Part shown: in pieces, positions 28,547 to 36,356 of the stretch
Layout: every line of letters begins with the position of its first letter
Position numbering within the stretch: the stretch's first letter is position 1
Source of the DNA: Agaribacillus aureus
GTDB taxonomy: Bacteria; Bacteroidota; Bacteroidia; Cytophagales; Cyclobacteriaceae
NCBI GenBank assembly: GCA_030442055.1
Contig: JAUJEB010000009.1
Span: forward strand, 1-64,000
Direction: 5' to 3'
DNA: 64,000 nucleotides
Notes under the pieces: model-generated
Databases searched by the model: none
What the model saw: the letters and a program-made list of their open reading frames with translations, nothing else
Told to the model about the DNA's origin: nothing
Made by a program: the position numbers and the translations under genes

Positions 28547-29428
28547 ATGAAAACAAACATCATTTTACTTACACTGCTCTCGTTGATGATCTCTTATCAC
28601 ATAAAGGGCCAAAACAAAAATCACATGACTGAAAAAACGATGAAAATTAAAAACGGATCCACCCAAATCAGTTATCTCGAAGAAGGGAAAGGAGATAAAA
28701 CCTTGCTACTGCTTCATGGGTGGTGCATAAACAGTGCCTATTGGGAAAATCAAATTGATTACTTCAAAGAAAAATATAAGGTAGTAGCCATAGATTTGCC
28801 AGGTTTTGGGAAATCCACCTCGCAACGACAGGAATGGACCATCCAACAATACGGAACAGATGTTATTGAGGTCATCGACCAGCTCGGTTTATCAAATGTT
28901 ATCCTGGTGGGACATTCAATGAGTGGGGAAATAATATTGGAAGCGGCCCTGAAAGATCATCCTTCCGTTATTGGGTTGGTCGGCATTGACAACTTTAAAA
29001 TGATTGATGTACATTTCACGCCGGAGCAGCTGGCTGAAATGCAGTCATACATGGATTTGTTGCAAAAAGATTTTAAAAACACCGCTCCTGTGTACGCTGA
29101 TAAAATGTTATTTCACCCATCGACAGATGAGGCTGTCAGAAACCGTGTAAAAAAGGATTTTGAGCATGCCGACCCTGAGATTGGATTTTCCGCTCTGAAG
29201 GAATTAATGAATTATAGCATGTTGGAATCTGCCGGGCTTGCGAATTTGAATTATAAGCTTTACTTAATTAATAGTGATTTTGTGCCTACCAATGCAGGCG
29301 GACTTGCCAGGCACTGCAAAAGCTCATTTGAAGTAGTTGATATACATGATACGGGACATTATCCCATGATTGAAAAGCCCGAAGAATTTAATAAATTACT
29401 CGAAGCGACTATCGAAGGCATAGAATAA
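28547..29428 (+). CDS. Secreted alpha/beta hydrolase
   Basis: This 293-residue protein has a signal peptide (about 1-20, ending KGQ). The fold markers are LLLLHGWCINSAYW, the nucleophile Ser in LVGHSMSGEI, a candidate Asp in LINSDFVPTN and a His in DTGHYPM. The catalytic triad appears complete. The substrate is unknown. It resembles haloperoxidase/esterase-type hydrolases. The region upstream (28264-28546) shows no other gene. A strong terminator follows. Confidence 0.88.
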   Translation: MKTNIILLTLLSLMISYHIKGQNKNHMTEKTMKIKNGSTQISYLEEGKGDKTLLLLHGWCINSAYWENQIDYFKEKYKVVAIDLPGFGKSTSQRQEWTIQQYGTDVIEVIDQLGLSNVILVGHSMSGEIILEAALKDHPSVIGLVGIDNFKMIDVHFTPEQLAEMQSYMDLLQKDFKNTAPVYADKMLFHPSTDEAVRNRVKKDFEHADPEIGFSALKELMNYSMLESAGLANLNYKLYLINSDFVPTNAGGLARHCKSSFEVVDIHDTGHYPMIEKPEEFNKLLEATIEGIE

Positions 29429-29448
29429 CATTGGTATTATAAAGGATG

Positions 29449-29490
29449 GTGGGTCATAAACAATAGGATTGTTCTATGACCCACTTCTTT
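29449..29490 (+). terminator. Terminator after alpha/beta hydrolase
   Basis: A 16-bp stem with one bulged C runs 29449-29464 against 29468-29484. The outer arm is GTGGGTCATA/TATGACCCAC and the inner arm AACAAT/ATTGTT. It is followed by TTCTTTTC, so this is a long, stable hairpin. Confidence 0.8.
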
Positions 29491-29608
29491 TCATTATAAC
29501 AATGTGGTACTTTAGTTAGCTTCCTAACCATGATAAGGTTGTGTTTACTGACTCCGGCCAAAAAGTGTTGATTATGTAATTTTCCCGGTATTTGGTCGTT
29601 CTGAAAAT

Positions 29609-30157
29609 ATGAAAGTTTTAGGTATCGTCATTGCCATTTCCTTTCTGGGTATAATTAATATTTTCGGCCAGCATCCACTAACCAGGAATAACGTGTTTTT
29701 TGAAGCCGGAGGTGCCGCTTTCTTTTATTCGATCAACTACGAAAGATTACTTTTGAAGAAAGCCGATCATAACCTGGGTGTCAGAGTTGGATTTTCCTAT
29801 TTAAACCTTTTTGATGATCGGGGACGACAATTCACAGGGTTGCCGGTAGGTATTTCGTATCTTAAAAAACTCAAAAATAAATTTCTCGAAACGGGCCTGT
29901 CTTTTTCAGGACTCATTGATCAATATGATATTCCCCGGGCTGACAATGTAAATAGCAGAGCGATTAAAGATCTTGTTTTAATTCCCAGTTTTAGACTAGG
30001 TATTAGAAAACAGCCAATAAAGCCGGGACTATTTTGGAATGCCCTGCTCCAGTATTCTCTGGTAGCTGTCGACGACTACAAGACCTATAAATGGGATGAT
30101 GCGGAAAGAAATTCAATACCCTTTTTAAGCCTTGGGCTTGGATATGCATTTCAATAA
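29609..30157 (+). CDS. Small outer-membrane beta-barrel-like protein, hypothetical
   Basis: This 182-residue protein has a signal peptide (about 1-21, ending IFGQ). Alternating aromatic strands follow (NNVFFEAGGAAFFYSINYERLLL; LGVRVGFSYLNLF), and the end is LGLGYAFQ with a C-terminal aromatic residue in the last two positions. No specific family is recognised. It sits 452 bp upstream of the likely helicase operon. Confidence 0.6.
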   Translation: MKVLGIVIAISFLGIINIFGQHPLTRNNVFFEAGGAAFFYSINYERLLLKKADHNLGVRVGFSYLNLFDDRGRQFTGLPVGISYLKKLKNKFLETGLSFSGLIDQYDIPRADNVNSRAIKDLVLIPSFRLGIRKQPIKPGLFWNALLQYSLVAVDDYKTYKWDDAERNSIPFLSLGLGYAFQ

Positions 30158-30279
30158 TTGTCTGGTAAGCATAACCTGTGTCATTGACACCATTCCCTAC
30201 AAGCAGCCCTTCCTCCTAAATCTTAAATAAGCTATCTTTAGGCTTTTCACTACTTTTATTCCATCAGGTTTGCTGGCAT

Positions 30280-32718
30280 ATGATTGAAAAGGCACAACAA
30301 TGGTTCAGAGAAAAAGGGTGGCAGCCGTTTCCATTCCAGGAAGAAGCCTGGGAGAGTTATCTCCATGATTTTCACGGGTTAGTAAATGCGCCGACCGGTA
30401 GCGGTAAAACTTATTCACTGGCCGTGCCTATTTTATTGGAATTTTTACAAAATCACCCAGCCCACCATCCTAAAAAACCGGGTTTGCAAGCCATCTGGAT
30501 CACGCCAATCAGGGCGCTGGCCAGGGAAATTCAAATATCTGTACAGCGGGCCTGCGATGCGTTTGATATTAACTGGCAGGTAGCTATTCGCACCGGGGAT
30601 ACATCCACCGCTGAGCGGGCCAGACAAAAAAGGAATACTCCCGAATTCCTGATAACAACACCCGAAAGCATGCATTTGTTGCTGGCGCAAAAGGATTATG
30701 AAAACCTCTTCAAAAACCTCAAGGCCGTGATTGCTGACGAATGGCATGAGTTGGTAGGTTCCAAAAGAGGCGTACAGGTGGAACTGGCCTTATCCAGGTT
30801 TAAAACGCTTTGCCCGAAGTTAAAAATTTGGGGCATCTCAGCCACCATCGGCAATATGGACGAGGCGCTGAATGTGTTGATGGGTAATGATTATAAGGCC
30901 GACAATGTAAAAGTAATTAAGGCCGATATCGAAAAGGAAATAGAAATTATTTCAATCTTACCCGATACCATGGAAAAATTTCCCTGGGGCGGGCATTTGG
31001 GGATTATCCTGCTGGAGAAAGTACTGCCCATTCTTTATGAAAGTAAAACCACCCTGATTTTTACCAACACGCGCTCACAGGCGGAGATTTGGTATCAGCG
31101 AATTTTACAGGCGGCACCAGACCTGGCCGGAGTGATTGCCATGCATCATGGATCTATTAGCAGGGAGGTAAGGGATTGGGTAGAAACTGCCCTGCACGAT
31201 GAAAGATTAAAGGCAGTGGTCTGTACTTCGAGTCTGGATTTAGGAGTAGATTTCAGGCCGGTGGAAACGATCATACAGATCGGTGGCCCAAAAGGTGTCT
31301 CAAGGTTTATGCAGCGTGCCGGCCGAAGCGGTCATCGCCCCGGTGCCAAGAGTAAAATTTACTTCGTACCCACACAGGCGCTGGAGTTACTGGAGGCCTC
31401 TGCCTTGCGAAAGGCCATTGAGGTAAATGAACTGGAAGAAAGAATCCCCTTTATACGATCATTTGATGTGCTGAGCCAATACCTGGTTACGCTGGCAGTT
31501 TCAGGTGGTTTTGATCCCAAGATCATCTACCCGGAAATTCTTTCCACTTTTTGTTACGGGAGTATGTCAGAGGATGAATGGCATTGGATCCTCAATTTCA
31601 TCACGACCGGAGGAAGTACGTTAGACGCCTATGACGAATTTAAAAAGGTCGAGGTAGAAAGAGGAATTTTTAAAGTAACCAACCGGCGTACCGCTATGCG
31701 TCATCGTCTTTCTATTGGCACTATTGTCAGCGATACCATGATCGAGGTGAAATATTTACACGGTCCCAGGATTGGTTCTATCGAAGAGTGGTTTATTGCC
31801 TCAATGAACATCGGCGATGTCTTTTGGTTTGCCGGTCGCTCGCTGGAATTAGTAAGTATCCGTGGCATGTCAGCTCTCGTGAGAAGGTCCAAAAAAAAGC
31901 GGGGAAGATTTCCCAGCTGGCAGGGGGGGCGCCTCGATCTCTCTTCCAAGCTTTCAGCCCTGTTGCGCCTAAAACTTAGTGAGGTAGCTTCCGGAAACCC
32001 AAAAGATCCGGAATTACAAAGTATCATACCGTTGATTGAAAAACAGCAGGAGGTATCCCTGGTGCCTTCCGAAGAAGAGTTTTTGATAGAGTCCATTCAT
32101 ACCAGGGAAGGTCATCACCTGTTTTTTTATCCATTTGAAGGTCGCAATGTGCATGAGGGTATTGCGTATTTGGTGGCACATCGTCTTTCCCAGATCCAAC
32201 GCTTTTCATTCTCTATTGCCATGAATGATTATGGGTTTGAATTGCTGTCCGATCAGGAGATCCCTATTGAAGAAGCGCTTGGTATGGACTTGTTTGCTAC
32301 CGACGATCTGTTTTATGATATCCAGGCCAGTATTAATACCAATGAAATGTCGCGCCGCAGATTCCGGGATATCGCCAGTATTGCGGGGTTGGTATTTCAG
32401 GGTTATCCGGGCAAATACGTATCCAGCAAACACCTGCAGTCTTCCTCCAGTTTGTTTTATGACGTATACCGGGAATATGAGCCGAATAGTTTATTGCTCA
32501 AGGAGGCATTTGAGGAAGTCATGGAATTTCAGCTGCAGGAAACCAGGCTGAGAAATGCTATGGACAGGATCAATAACCAAAAGATCATTTTAAAACACCC
32601 GGAAAATCCGACGCCGTTTTCTTTTCCGATCCTTGTGGAGCGGATCCGTGACAGGTATACTTCCGAAGAGCTAAAGGATAGGATAAAACGTATGACGCTG
32701 AAGTTGCAGAAAGGTTGA
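30280..32718 (+). CDS. Ligase-associated DNA helicase (Lhr-like DEXH box)
   Basis: This 812-residue helicase has Walker A in NAPTGSGKTYSLAVPI (about 35-50), ITPIRALAREIQ, DEWH in IADEWHELVGSKRG, SATIG, FTNTRSQAEIW and CTSSLDLGVDFRPV, then QRAGRSGHRPGA. The C-terminal half holds the Lhr-type winged-helix and beta-barrel domains. It is the helicase partner of the exonuclease and ligase at 23-26 kb and of PdeM just downstream. In this window it is separated from them by five other genes. Confidence 0.94.
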   Translation: MIEKAQQWFREKGWQPFPFQEEAWESYLHDFHGLVNAPTGSGKTYSLAVPILLEFLQNHPAHHPKKPGLQAIWITPIRALAREIQISVQRACDAFDINWQVAIRTGDTSTAERARQKRNTPEFLITTPESMHLLLAQKDYENLFKNLKAVIADEWHELVGSKRGVQVELALSRFKTLCPKLKIWGISATIGNMDEALNVLMGNDYKADNVKVIKADIEKEIEIISILPDTMEKFPWGGHLGIILLEKVLPILYESKTTLIFTNTRSQAEIWYQRILQAAPDLAGVIAMHHGSISREVRDWVETALHDERLKAVVCTSSLDLGVDFRPVETIIQIGGPKGVSRFMQRAGRSGHRPGAKSKIYFVPTQALELLEASALRKAIEVNELEERIPFIRSFDVLSQYLVTLAVSGGFDPKIIYPEILSTFCYGSMSEDEWHWILNFITTGGSTLDAYDEFKKVEVERGIFKVTNRRTAMRHRLSIGTIVSDTMIEVKYLHGPRIGSIEEWFIASMNIGDVFWFAGRSLELVSIRGMSALVRRSKKKRGRFPSWQGGRLDLSSKLSALLRLKLSEVASGNPKDPELQSIIPLIEKQQEVSLVPSEEEFLIESIHTREGHHLFFYPFEGRNVHEGIAYLVAHRLSQIQRFSFSIAMNDYGFELLSDQEIPIEEALGMDLFATDDLFYDIQASINTNEMSRRRFRDIASIAGLVFQGYPGKYVSSKHLQSSSSLFYDVYREYEPNSLLLKEAFEEVMEFQLQETRLRNAMDRINNQKIILKHPENPTPFSFPILVERIRDRYTSEELKDRIKRMTLKLQKG

Positions 32719-32859
32719 TTAGTTGGGCGCTTTCAGTTTTGTCTCGCTGGTTCTACCCGGCGTTCACCTAATGCCTTTAATCCGGAAAGAATTAACTAAA
32801 AGTATTGGTCAATACTCAGGGATTTCTTTTCTTTGACATCCTTTCATTTTTAATTCCGG

Positions 32860-33510
32860 ATGAAATTCGAATCTGTACAAATTAAGGAACAAACTTTTTT
32901 ACTGCACCCGCTGAAGGCTATTTATTGGGTGGAGGAAAAGTCGTTGTTACTGGCGGATTTTCATTTGGGGAAAGCTTCCCATTTTCGAAAAAATGGCATT
33001 GCCGTACCCCAGCAGGTGATCTATTCAAATTATGCCAAGTTTAATCGCCTGCTCAAGGTCTTTCCCCAGGAGAAAGTCATTTTTTTAGGCGATCTTTTTC
33101 ACAGCGATCACAATGAGGAGTGGGAAAAGTTTGGTGCCATGATCAATGCTTATAAGCAATTTCAGTTTTTGCTGATTTCCGGCAATCACGACATCATGGC
33201 CAGGCGCGAGTACGAAAAATTTAATATAGCCGTTTTTGACGAACCCTATGCGATGGGGCCGTTATTACTCACCCATCATCCGATAGAAGAAGTGCCGGAA
33301 GATTATTATAACCTGGCGGGTCATGTGCATCCGGGCATTAAGCTAAGAGGCAAGGCCAGGCAATCGTTGCGGCTACCTTGTTTTTATTTTTCGGATCGTC
33401 AGGGACTCTTACCGGCTTTCGGTAAATTTACCGGCATGGCGATGATTAGGCCAAAAAAAACGGACCAGGTTTTTGCACCGGTAAGCGACCACGAAATAAT
33501 GAGCTTTTAA
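32860..33510 (+). CDS. pdeM: Ligase-associated DNA damage response endonuclease PdeM
   Basis: This 216-residue metallophosphoesterase shows the metal motifs LADFHLGKASHFRKNGI, FLGDLFHSDHNEEW, SGNHD and LTHHP plus GHVHPG. The family acts with the Lhr helicase and ligase in DNA damage response clusters. The intergenic gap before it (141 bp) has a weak promoter-like element (TTG at 32805, TTTCTTTG at 32828). Glutaminase follows after 10 bp. Confidence 0.92.
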   Translation: MKFESVQIKEQTFLLHPLKAIYWVEEKSLLLADFHLGKASHFRKNGIAVPQQVIYSNYAKFNRLLKVFPQEKVIFLGDLFHSDHNEEWEKFGAMINAYKQFQFLLISGNHDIMARREYEKFNIAVFDEPYAMGPLLLTHHPIEEVPEDYYNLAGHVHPGIKLRGKARQSLRLPCFYFSDRQGLLPAFGKFTGMAMIRPKKTDQVFAPVSDHEIMSF

Positions 33511-33520
33511 ACCGACTGTT

Positions 33521-34441
33521 ATGAGCATCAAGTACCAGGAGATACTACAGGAAATTCACGAAGAGATTAAACCCTTTAAAGGAGAAGGTCAAATAGCCAC
33601 CTATATTCCCGAACTGGCCACCGTCGATCCGGATAAATATGGTATTTGCCTTCATTGCTTTGATGGCCAGGAATATACCCTTGGCGACTATGAGGAAAAG
33701 TTTTCTATTCAAAGTATTTCCAAGGTGCTGACGTTGTCCTTGGCCGTTTCTAAGATTGGTGAGAGAATCTGGGAGCGGGTAGATGTGGAGCCTTCGGGAG
33801 ATCCGTTTAACTCGCTGGTTCAGCTGGAATACGAACAAGGTATTCCAAGAAATCCGCTGATCAATTCCGGGGCCATTGTGGTCGCGGATATTTTAGTTTC
33901 CATTCTGGATGATCCAAAAGAGGATTTTTTGAAATTTATACGCAGTATTTGCGGTAACGAAAGCATTAATTTTAACCCTAAGGTAGCTGCTTCGGAGAAG
34001 GCAACCGGCTTCCGCAATGCAGCCCTGGCCAACATGTTAAAATCATTTGATAACATTAAAAATGATGTGGATACTGTCCTGGATTTTTATTTCCACCAGT
34101 GTTCCCTGGAGATGACCTGCCAGGAGTTGTCGAGAACCTTTTTGCTATTTGCCAACCATGGAACTCAATATGGAGGCACTGAACAGATATTGCCAAGGCG
34201 TCTTGGCAAAAGGATCAATGCCATCATGCAGACCTGTGGATTTTACGATGAGGCTGGGGAATTTTCCTTTCGCGTAGGTTTGCCGGGGAAAAGTGGTGTT
34301 GGTGGGGGTATTGCCGCCATTTATCCCCAACAATATAGCGTGGCGGTTTGGAGCCCGCGATTAAATCCTAAAGGTAATTCGGTGCTGGGAATGAAATCCC
34401 TGGAATTGCTTACTACCAAGACGGGGTATTCTATTTTTTAA
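33521..34441 (+). CDS. glsA: Glutaminase
   Basis: GlsA hydrolyses glutamine to glutamate and ammonia. The 306-residue serine-dependent enzyme has the SxxK nucleophile in FSIQSISKVLTLSLAV, then QLEYEQGIPRNPLINSGAI, and CSLEMTCQELSRTFLLFANHG. The ending GVGGGIAAIYPQQYSVAVWSPRLNPKGNSV is typical. It lies 10 bp after pdeM, so it may be read from the same transcript, which is not an expected functional pairing. Confidence 0.97.
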   Translation: MSIKYQEILQEIHEEIKPFKGEGQIATYIPELATVDPDKYGICLHCFDGQEYTLGDYEEKFSIQSISKVLTLSLAVSKIGERIWERVDVEPSGDPFNSLVQLEYEQGIPRNPLINSGAIVVADILVSILDDPKEDFLKFIRSICGNESINFNPKVAASEKATGFRNAALANMLKSFDNIKNDVDTVLDFYFHQCSLEMTCQELSRTFLLFANHGTQYGGTEQILPRRLGKRINAIMQTCGFYDEAGEFSFRVGLPGKSGVGGGIAAIYPQQYSVAVWSPRLNPKGNSVLGMKSLELLTTKTGYSIF

Positions 34442-34810
34442 TTGATAGTTGATAATTTTTTTGATCGTGAGAGGATAGGTTGAGCTTGTGGTGTAGGGTC
34501 ATATGAAATTAAAATCACTTAAACCGCTTTGGCCAAAGTCAACACCACCCAACCCTCATTTCCCCGCGTCATCGCGAACAACGGGTTGGCTTAGCGGGTG
34601 GGTTGTGAAGCGATCCCTTGGCGAAAGCCTACTAATCCTTGCTAACCCACTATGCCCCTCGTACACCTAGGTTGCTTACACACAAAGTATGGTCCGGAAA
34701 GCCAAAGGATTGCTTCTTCACTCGCGCACTCGTTCATCGCAATGACGGTGGGAGAAGAGATGGATGTGGGAATCATTTCATGCCCTGAAACTGAAGCCAG
34801 GGGGAAATTT
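34442..34810. other. Intergenic region between glsA and symE holding repeat copy A
   Basis: No convincing gene lies here. The main content is a ~200 bp palindromic repeat (34531-34752), listed separately. The short plus-strand frame starting at 34652 arises from that repeat. Confidence 0.7.
34531..34752. repeat. Dispersed palindromic repeat, copy A
   Basis: The copy begins with GGCCAAAGTCAAC, then has CCCCGCGTCATCGCGA (34562), GTGAAGCGATCCCTT (34606) and GCCAAAGGATTGCTTC (34701), and ends CGCAATGACGGTGGG (34738-34752). The outer halves are imperfect reverse complements, so the unit can fold into a long hairpin. It shares these blocks with copy B at 36001-36209. The GTCATNGCGA...GGATTGCTTC type is a common bacterial interspersed repeat class. 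No transposase is present. Confidence 0.8.
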
Positions 34811-35032
34811 TTACCGTTCACTTTTTGTCTGGCTTTTGGTTATGATGATTTTGTTCCTTTCATGGCTAATTGTGATATCTTGTCCGCAGTCAAATCCAAT
34901 GTCTTTTACCCATTTTCCACAGAGTCTGATTTCGGGAAAGGTTACCGACTGTGCGTAGGCTCGATCAAAGTGTTTGTGGTATACTTTTAAATGTCGTTTT
35001 CTCGCCGGCTGAGATTTTTTTTCTTTCCCCAT
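34811..35032 (-). CDS. symE: SymE-like toxin family protein
   Basis: This 73-residue basic protein has a central block, FPEIRLCGKWVKDIGF (residues 32-47), followed by GQDITISHERNKIIIT. This matches the SymE (PF08845) AbrB/swapped-hairpin-like fold. Escherichia coli SymE is an SOS-induced toxin controlled by an antisense RNA; it condenses the nucleoid. Bacteroidota homologues are small, as here. It is divergent from the XRE gene, with 144 bp between them and a shared near-repeat in both promoters. I call this a real gene over the plus-strand overlapping frames because of the motif. Toxicity in this organism is unproven. Confidence 0.8.
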   Translation of the reverse strand: MGKEKKSQPARKRHLKVYHKHFDRAYAQSVTFPEIRLCGKWVKDIGFDCGQDITISHERNKIIITKSQTKSER

Positions 35033-35042
35033 GATAATATTT

Positions 35043-35063
35043 TATATGCATGAAAATATAATA
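35043..35063. promoter_or_regulatory. 21-bp motif copy 1 (symE promoter side), candidate operator
   Basis: TATATGCATGAAAA followed by TATAATA. It overlaps the symE -7 element on the minus strand. 18 of 21 bases match copy 2 at 35146-35166, spaced 103 bp. Confidence 0.55.
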
Positions 35064-35082
35064 TATAAAATATTTATGCAAA
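35053..35082 (-). promoter_or_regulatory. symE promoter, minus strand
   Basis: On the minus strand, TTTG (35082-35079) is followed by 18 nt and TATATTTT (35060-35053). This is one mismatch from the TAnnTTTG consensus. The expected start would leave a leader of about 15 nt before the ATG. Confidence 0.5.
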
Positions 35083-35142
35083 TAAAAACGCATAAAAATA
35101 CTATTTTTCAATTTTAAAAATGTTTTAGAATTTTAAAAGCTC

Positions 35143-35172
35143 TTGTATATGCACGAAAACACAATAAATTTG
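35143..35172 (+). promoter_or_regulatory. XRE1 promoter, Bacteroidota consensus
   Basis: TTG (35143-35145), a 19-nt spacer, then TAAATTTG (35165-35172) is an exact fit to TTG-N19-TAnnTTTG. The GTG start lies only 4 bases after this box, so the mRNA is probably leaderless. Confidence 0.7.
35146..35166. promoter_or_regulatory. 21-bp motif copy 2 (XRE1 promoter spacer), candidate operator
   Basis: TATATGCACGAAAA followed by CACAATA fills the spacer between the -33 and -7 boxes of the XRE1 promoter. It is near-identical to copy 1, so a repressor here would block both genes. Confidence 0.55.
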
Positions 35173-35176
35173 CGGA

Positions 35177-35383
35177 GTGTCTAAATTAAAATTAAATCGA
35201 ATTAAGTCAGTTCTGGCTGAAAAAGGGAAAACGAGCAAAGATTTAGCTAAGCATTTGAATAAGACAGAATCTACTGTATCTCGTTGGAGTACAAATGAAG
35301 TCCAGCCATCAATAGACACGCTTTACGAGATTTCAAAGTTTTTAGAAGTGGATATACGGGAATTGTTGGTCTCTACGCTCTAA
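35177..35383 (+). CDS. Small XRE-family HTH regulator (paralogue 1)
   Basis: This 68-residue protein is almost entirely an HTH_XRE domain: NRIKSVLAEKGKTSKDLAKHLNKTESTVSRWSTNEVQPSIDTLYEISKFLEVDIRELL covers helices 1-5, with recognition helix at STVSRW. The start is GTG at 35177; no ATG fits the domain. It is divergent from symE and about half identical to paralogue 2. It is a likely regulator of its own and the symE promoter (inference). Confidence 0.85.
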   Translation: MSKLKLNRIKSVLAEKGKTSKDLAKHLNKTESTVSRWSTNEVQPSIDTLYEISKFLEVDIRELLVSTL

Positions 35384-35670
35384 ATTGGTGGAAAACTTTA
35401 TTTTTATTTTTAACCAACTCTTGGCAGATTCTGTCTATATCCAGCTATCCTATTTTACAAGAAAACCTGATTTTTAATTCTTTCAATAGCTGAAAATCGC
35501 CAATCTATCGAACCTTCATACTATCACAGATGCGGTGGATTTTTATTTTCTTAAACACAAAATAAGTGTTCAAAATTCGAAAATTGTATTTCTTGTTATG
35601 AAAATTTTCTTTATAAATCAGTTGATTGTAAATCCATTATATTAGCATGAAACGAAATTTAATTGACTTC

Positions 35671-35880
35671 ATGTCAAAGTCAAGGTATAACAGGATCAAG
35701 ATTGTGCTCGCCGAAAAGGAAAAATCAGCTAAGTGGCTGGCCGAGCAATTGGGTAAGGATAAATCTACGGTCTCGCGCTGGTGCACAAATGATATGCAGC
35801 CTACCATTGAAACTTTTTATAGGATAGCGGAAATTTTGGATGTGGAGGTGAGAATGTTGTTTATTCCAACTAAGTCTTAA
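35671..35880 (+). CDS. Small XRE-family HTH regulator (paralogue 2)
   Basis: This protein of about 69 residues has the same layout: NRIKIVLAEKEKSAKWLAEQLGKDKSTVSRWCTNDMQPTIETFYRIAEILDVEVRMLF. An upstream ATG at 35647 is possible, but MSKSRYNRIK at 35671 matches the MSKLKLNRIK start of paralogue 1. A -7-like TATATTAG (35638-35645) directly precedes 35647. A partial motif, GCATGAAA, sits at 35645. The 287-bp gap before it (35384-35670) holds no other gene. It arose probably by local duplication. Confidence 0.85.
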   Translation: MSKSRYNRIKIVLAEKEKSAKWLAEQLGKDKSTVSRWCTNDMQPTIETFYRIAEILDVEVRMLFIPTKS

Positions 35881-35903
35881 AGTGATGACGCCAATCCGTA
35901 ACT

Positions 35904-35927
35904 AGTTTAAGTTTGCAAACTTAAACT
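35904..35927. repeat. 24-bp perfect palindrome after XRE2
   Basis: The half-site AGTTTAAGTTTG is followed by its exact reverse complement. It lies 24 bp downstream of the XRE2 stop. It may be an operator, or part of a terminator or hairpin repeat; there is no T run directly after it. Confidence 0.7.
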
Positions 35928-35935
35928 CAAAATAG

Positions 35936-35954
35936 CTAAAGTTTTAAACTTTAG
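35936..35954. repeat. 19-bp palindrome, second of the pair
   Basis: CTAAAGTTT and AAACTTTAG flank a single T. It starts 9 bp after the 24-bp palindrome. Together they would form two adjacent hairpins or a paired protein site. Confidence 0.65.
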
Positions 35955-36000
35955 TGATCCTAAGCCAAATTAAAAACTTGCCACATTTTTAAGCTTCTCT

Positions 36001-36209
36001 AGCCAAAAGTCAACATCTCCCCGCGTCATCGCGAATATTGGGCTGGCTCTGAGTGTTAGCTATGAAGCGATCCCTTAGCATAAAAAAACTGAGCTCAAAT
36101 AACGCACCGTGCCTCCTGGTGCGTCTAAGCAGAGTGTGGCAGCGCAAGCCAGGGGATTGCTTCGGAACCCTCGCTTCTCGCCATCCCCTTCCTCACAATG
36201 ACGTTGGAT
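36001..36209. repeat. Dispersed palindromic repeat, copy B
   Basis: It matches copy A in order: AGCCAAAAGTCAACAT, CCCCGCGTCATCGCGA (36019), TGAAGCGATCCCTTAGC, GGGGATTGCTTCGG and CACAATGACGTTGGA. The middle differs strongly, so only the arms are conserved. The two copies flank the symE/XRE patch in the same orientation. Confidence 0.78.
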
Positions 36210-36356
36210 ATGATAGGGATTTGGTACAGCTCATTCCGGCCTGACCCAATCCTGTGGCTGACATCATCGAATAACCATTCAGAAAATACAGAAGGTCATG
36301 AAATAATTTCTCCGTGATAATGGACGATAATCTATGACCTGAAATTATTTTAGAAT

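Larger units (their letters stand above)
35881..36356. other. Intergenic region after XRE2, mostly repeats
   Basis: It holds the two palindromes (35904-35954) and repeat copy B (36001-36209). The stretch 36210-36356 shows only a weak stem (AGGTCAT/ATGACCT, 36293-36340) before the VOC gene end. No gene is seen. Confidence 0.6.

Noticed and set aside
34652-34990. Plus-strand frame of 112 codons, antisense to symE
   Set aside because: Its first part is repeat copy A and its rest overlaps the SymE gene on the other strand. No protein motif was recognised.
36053-36244. Plus-strand 63-codon frame downstream of XRE2
   Set aside because: It lies inside repeat copy B; its sequence reflects the repeat.
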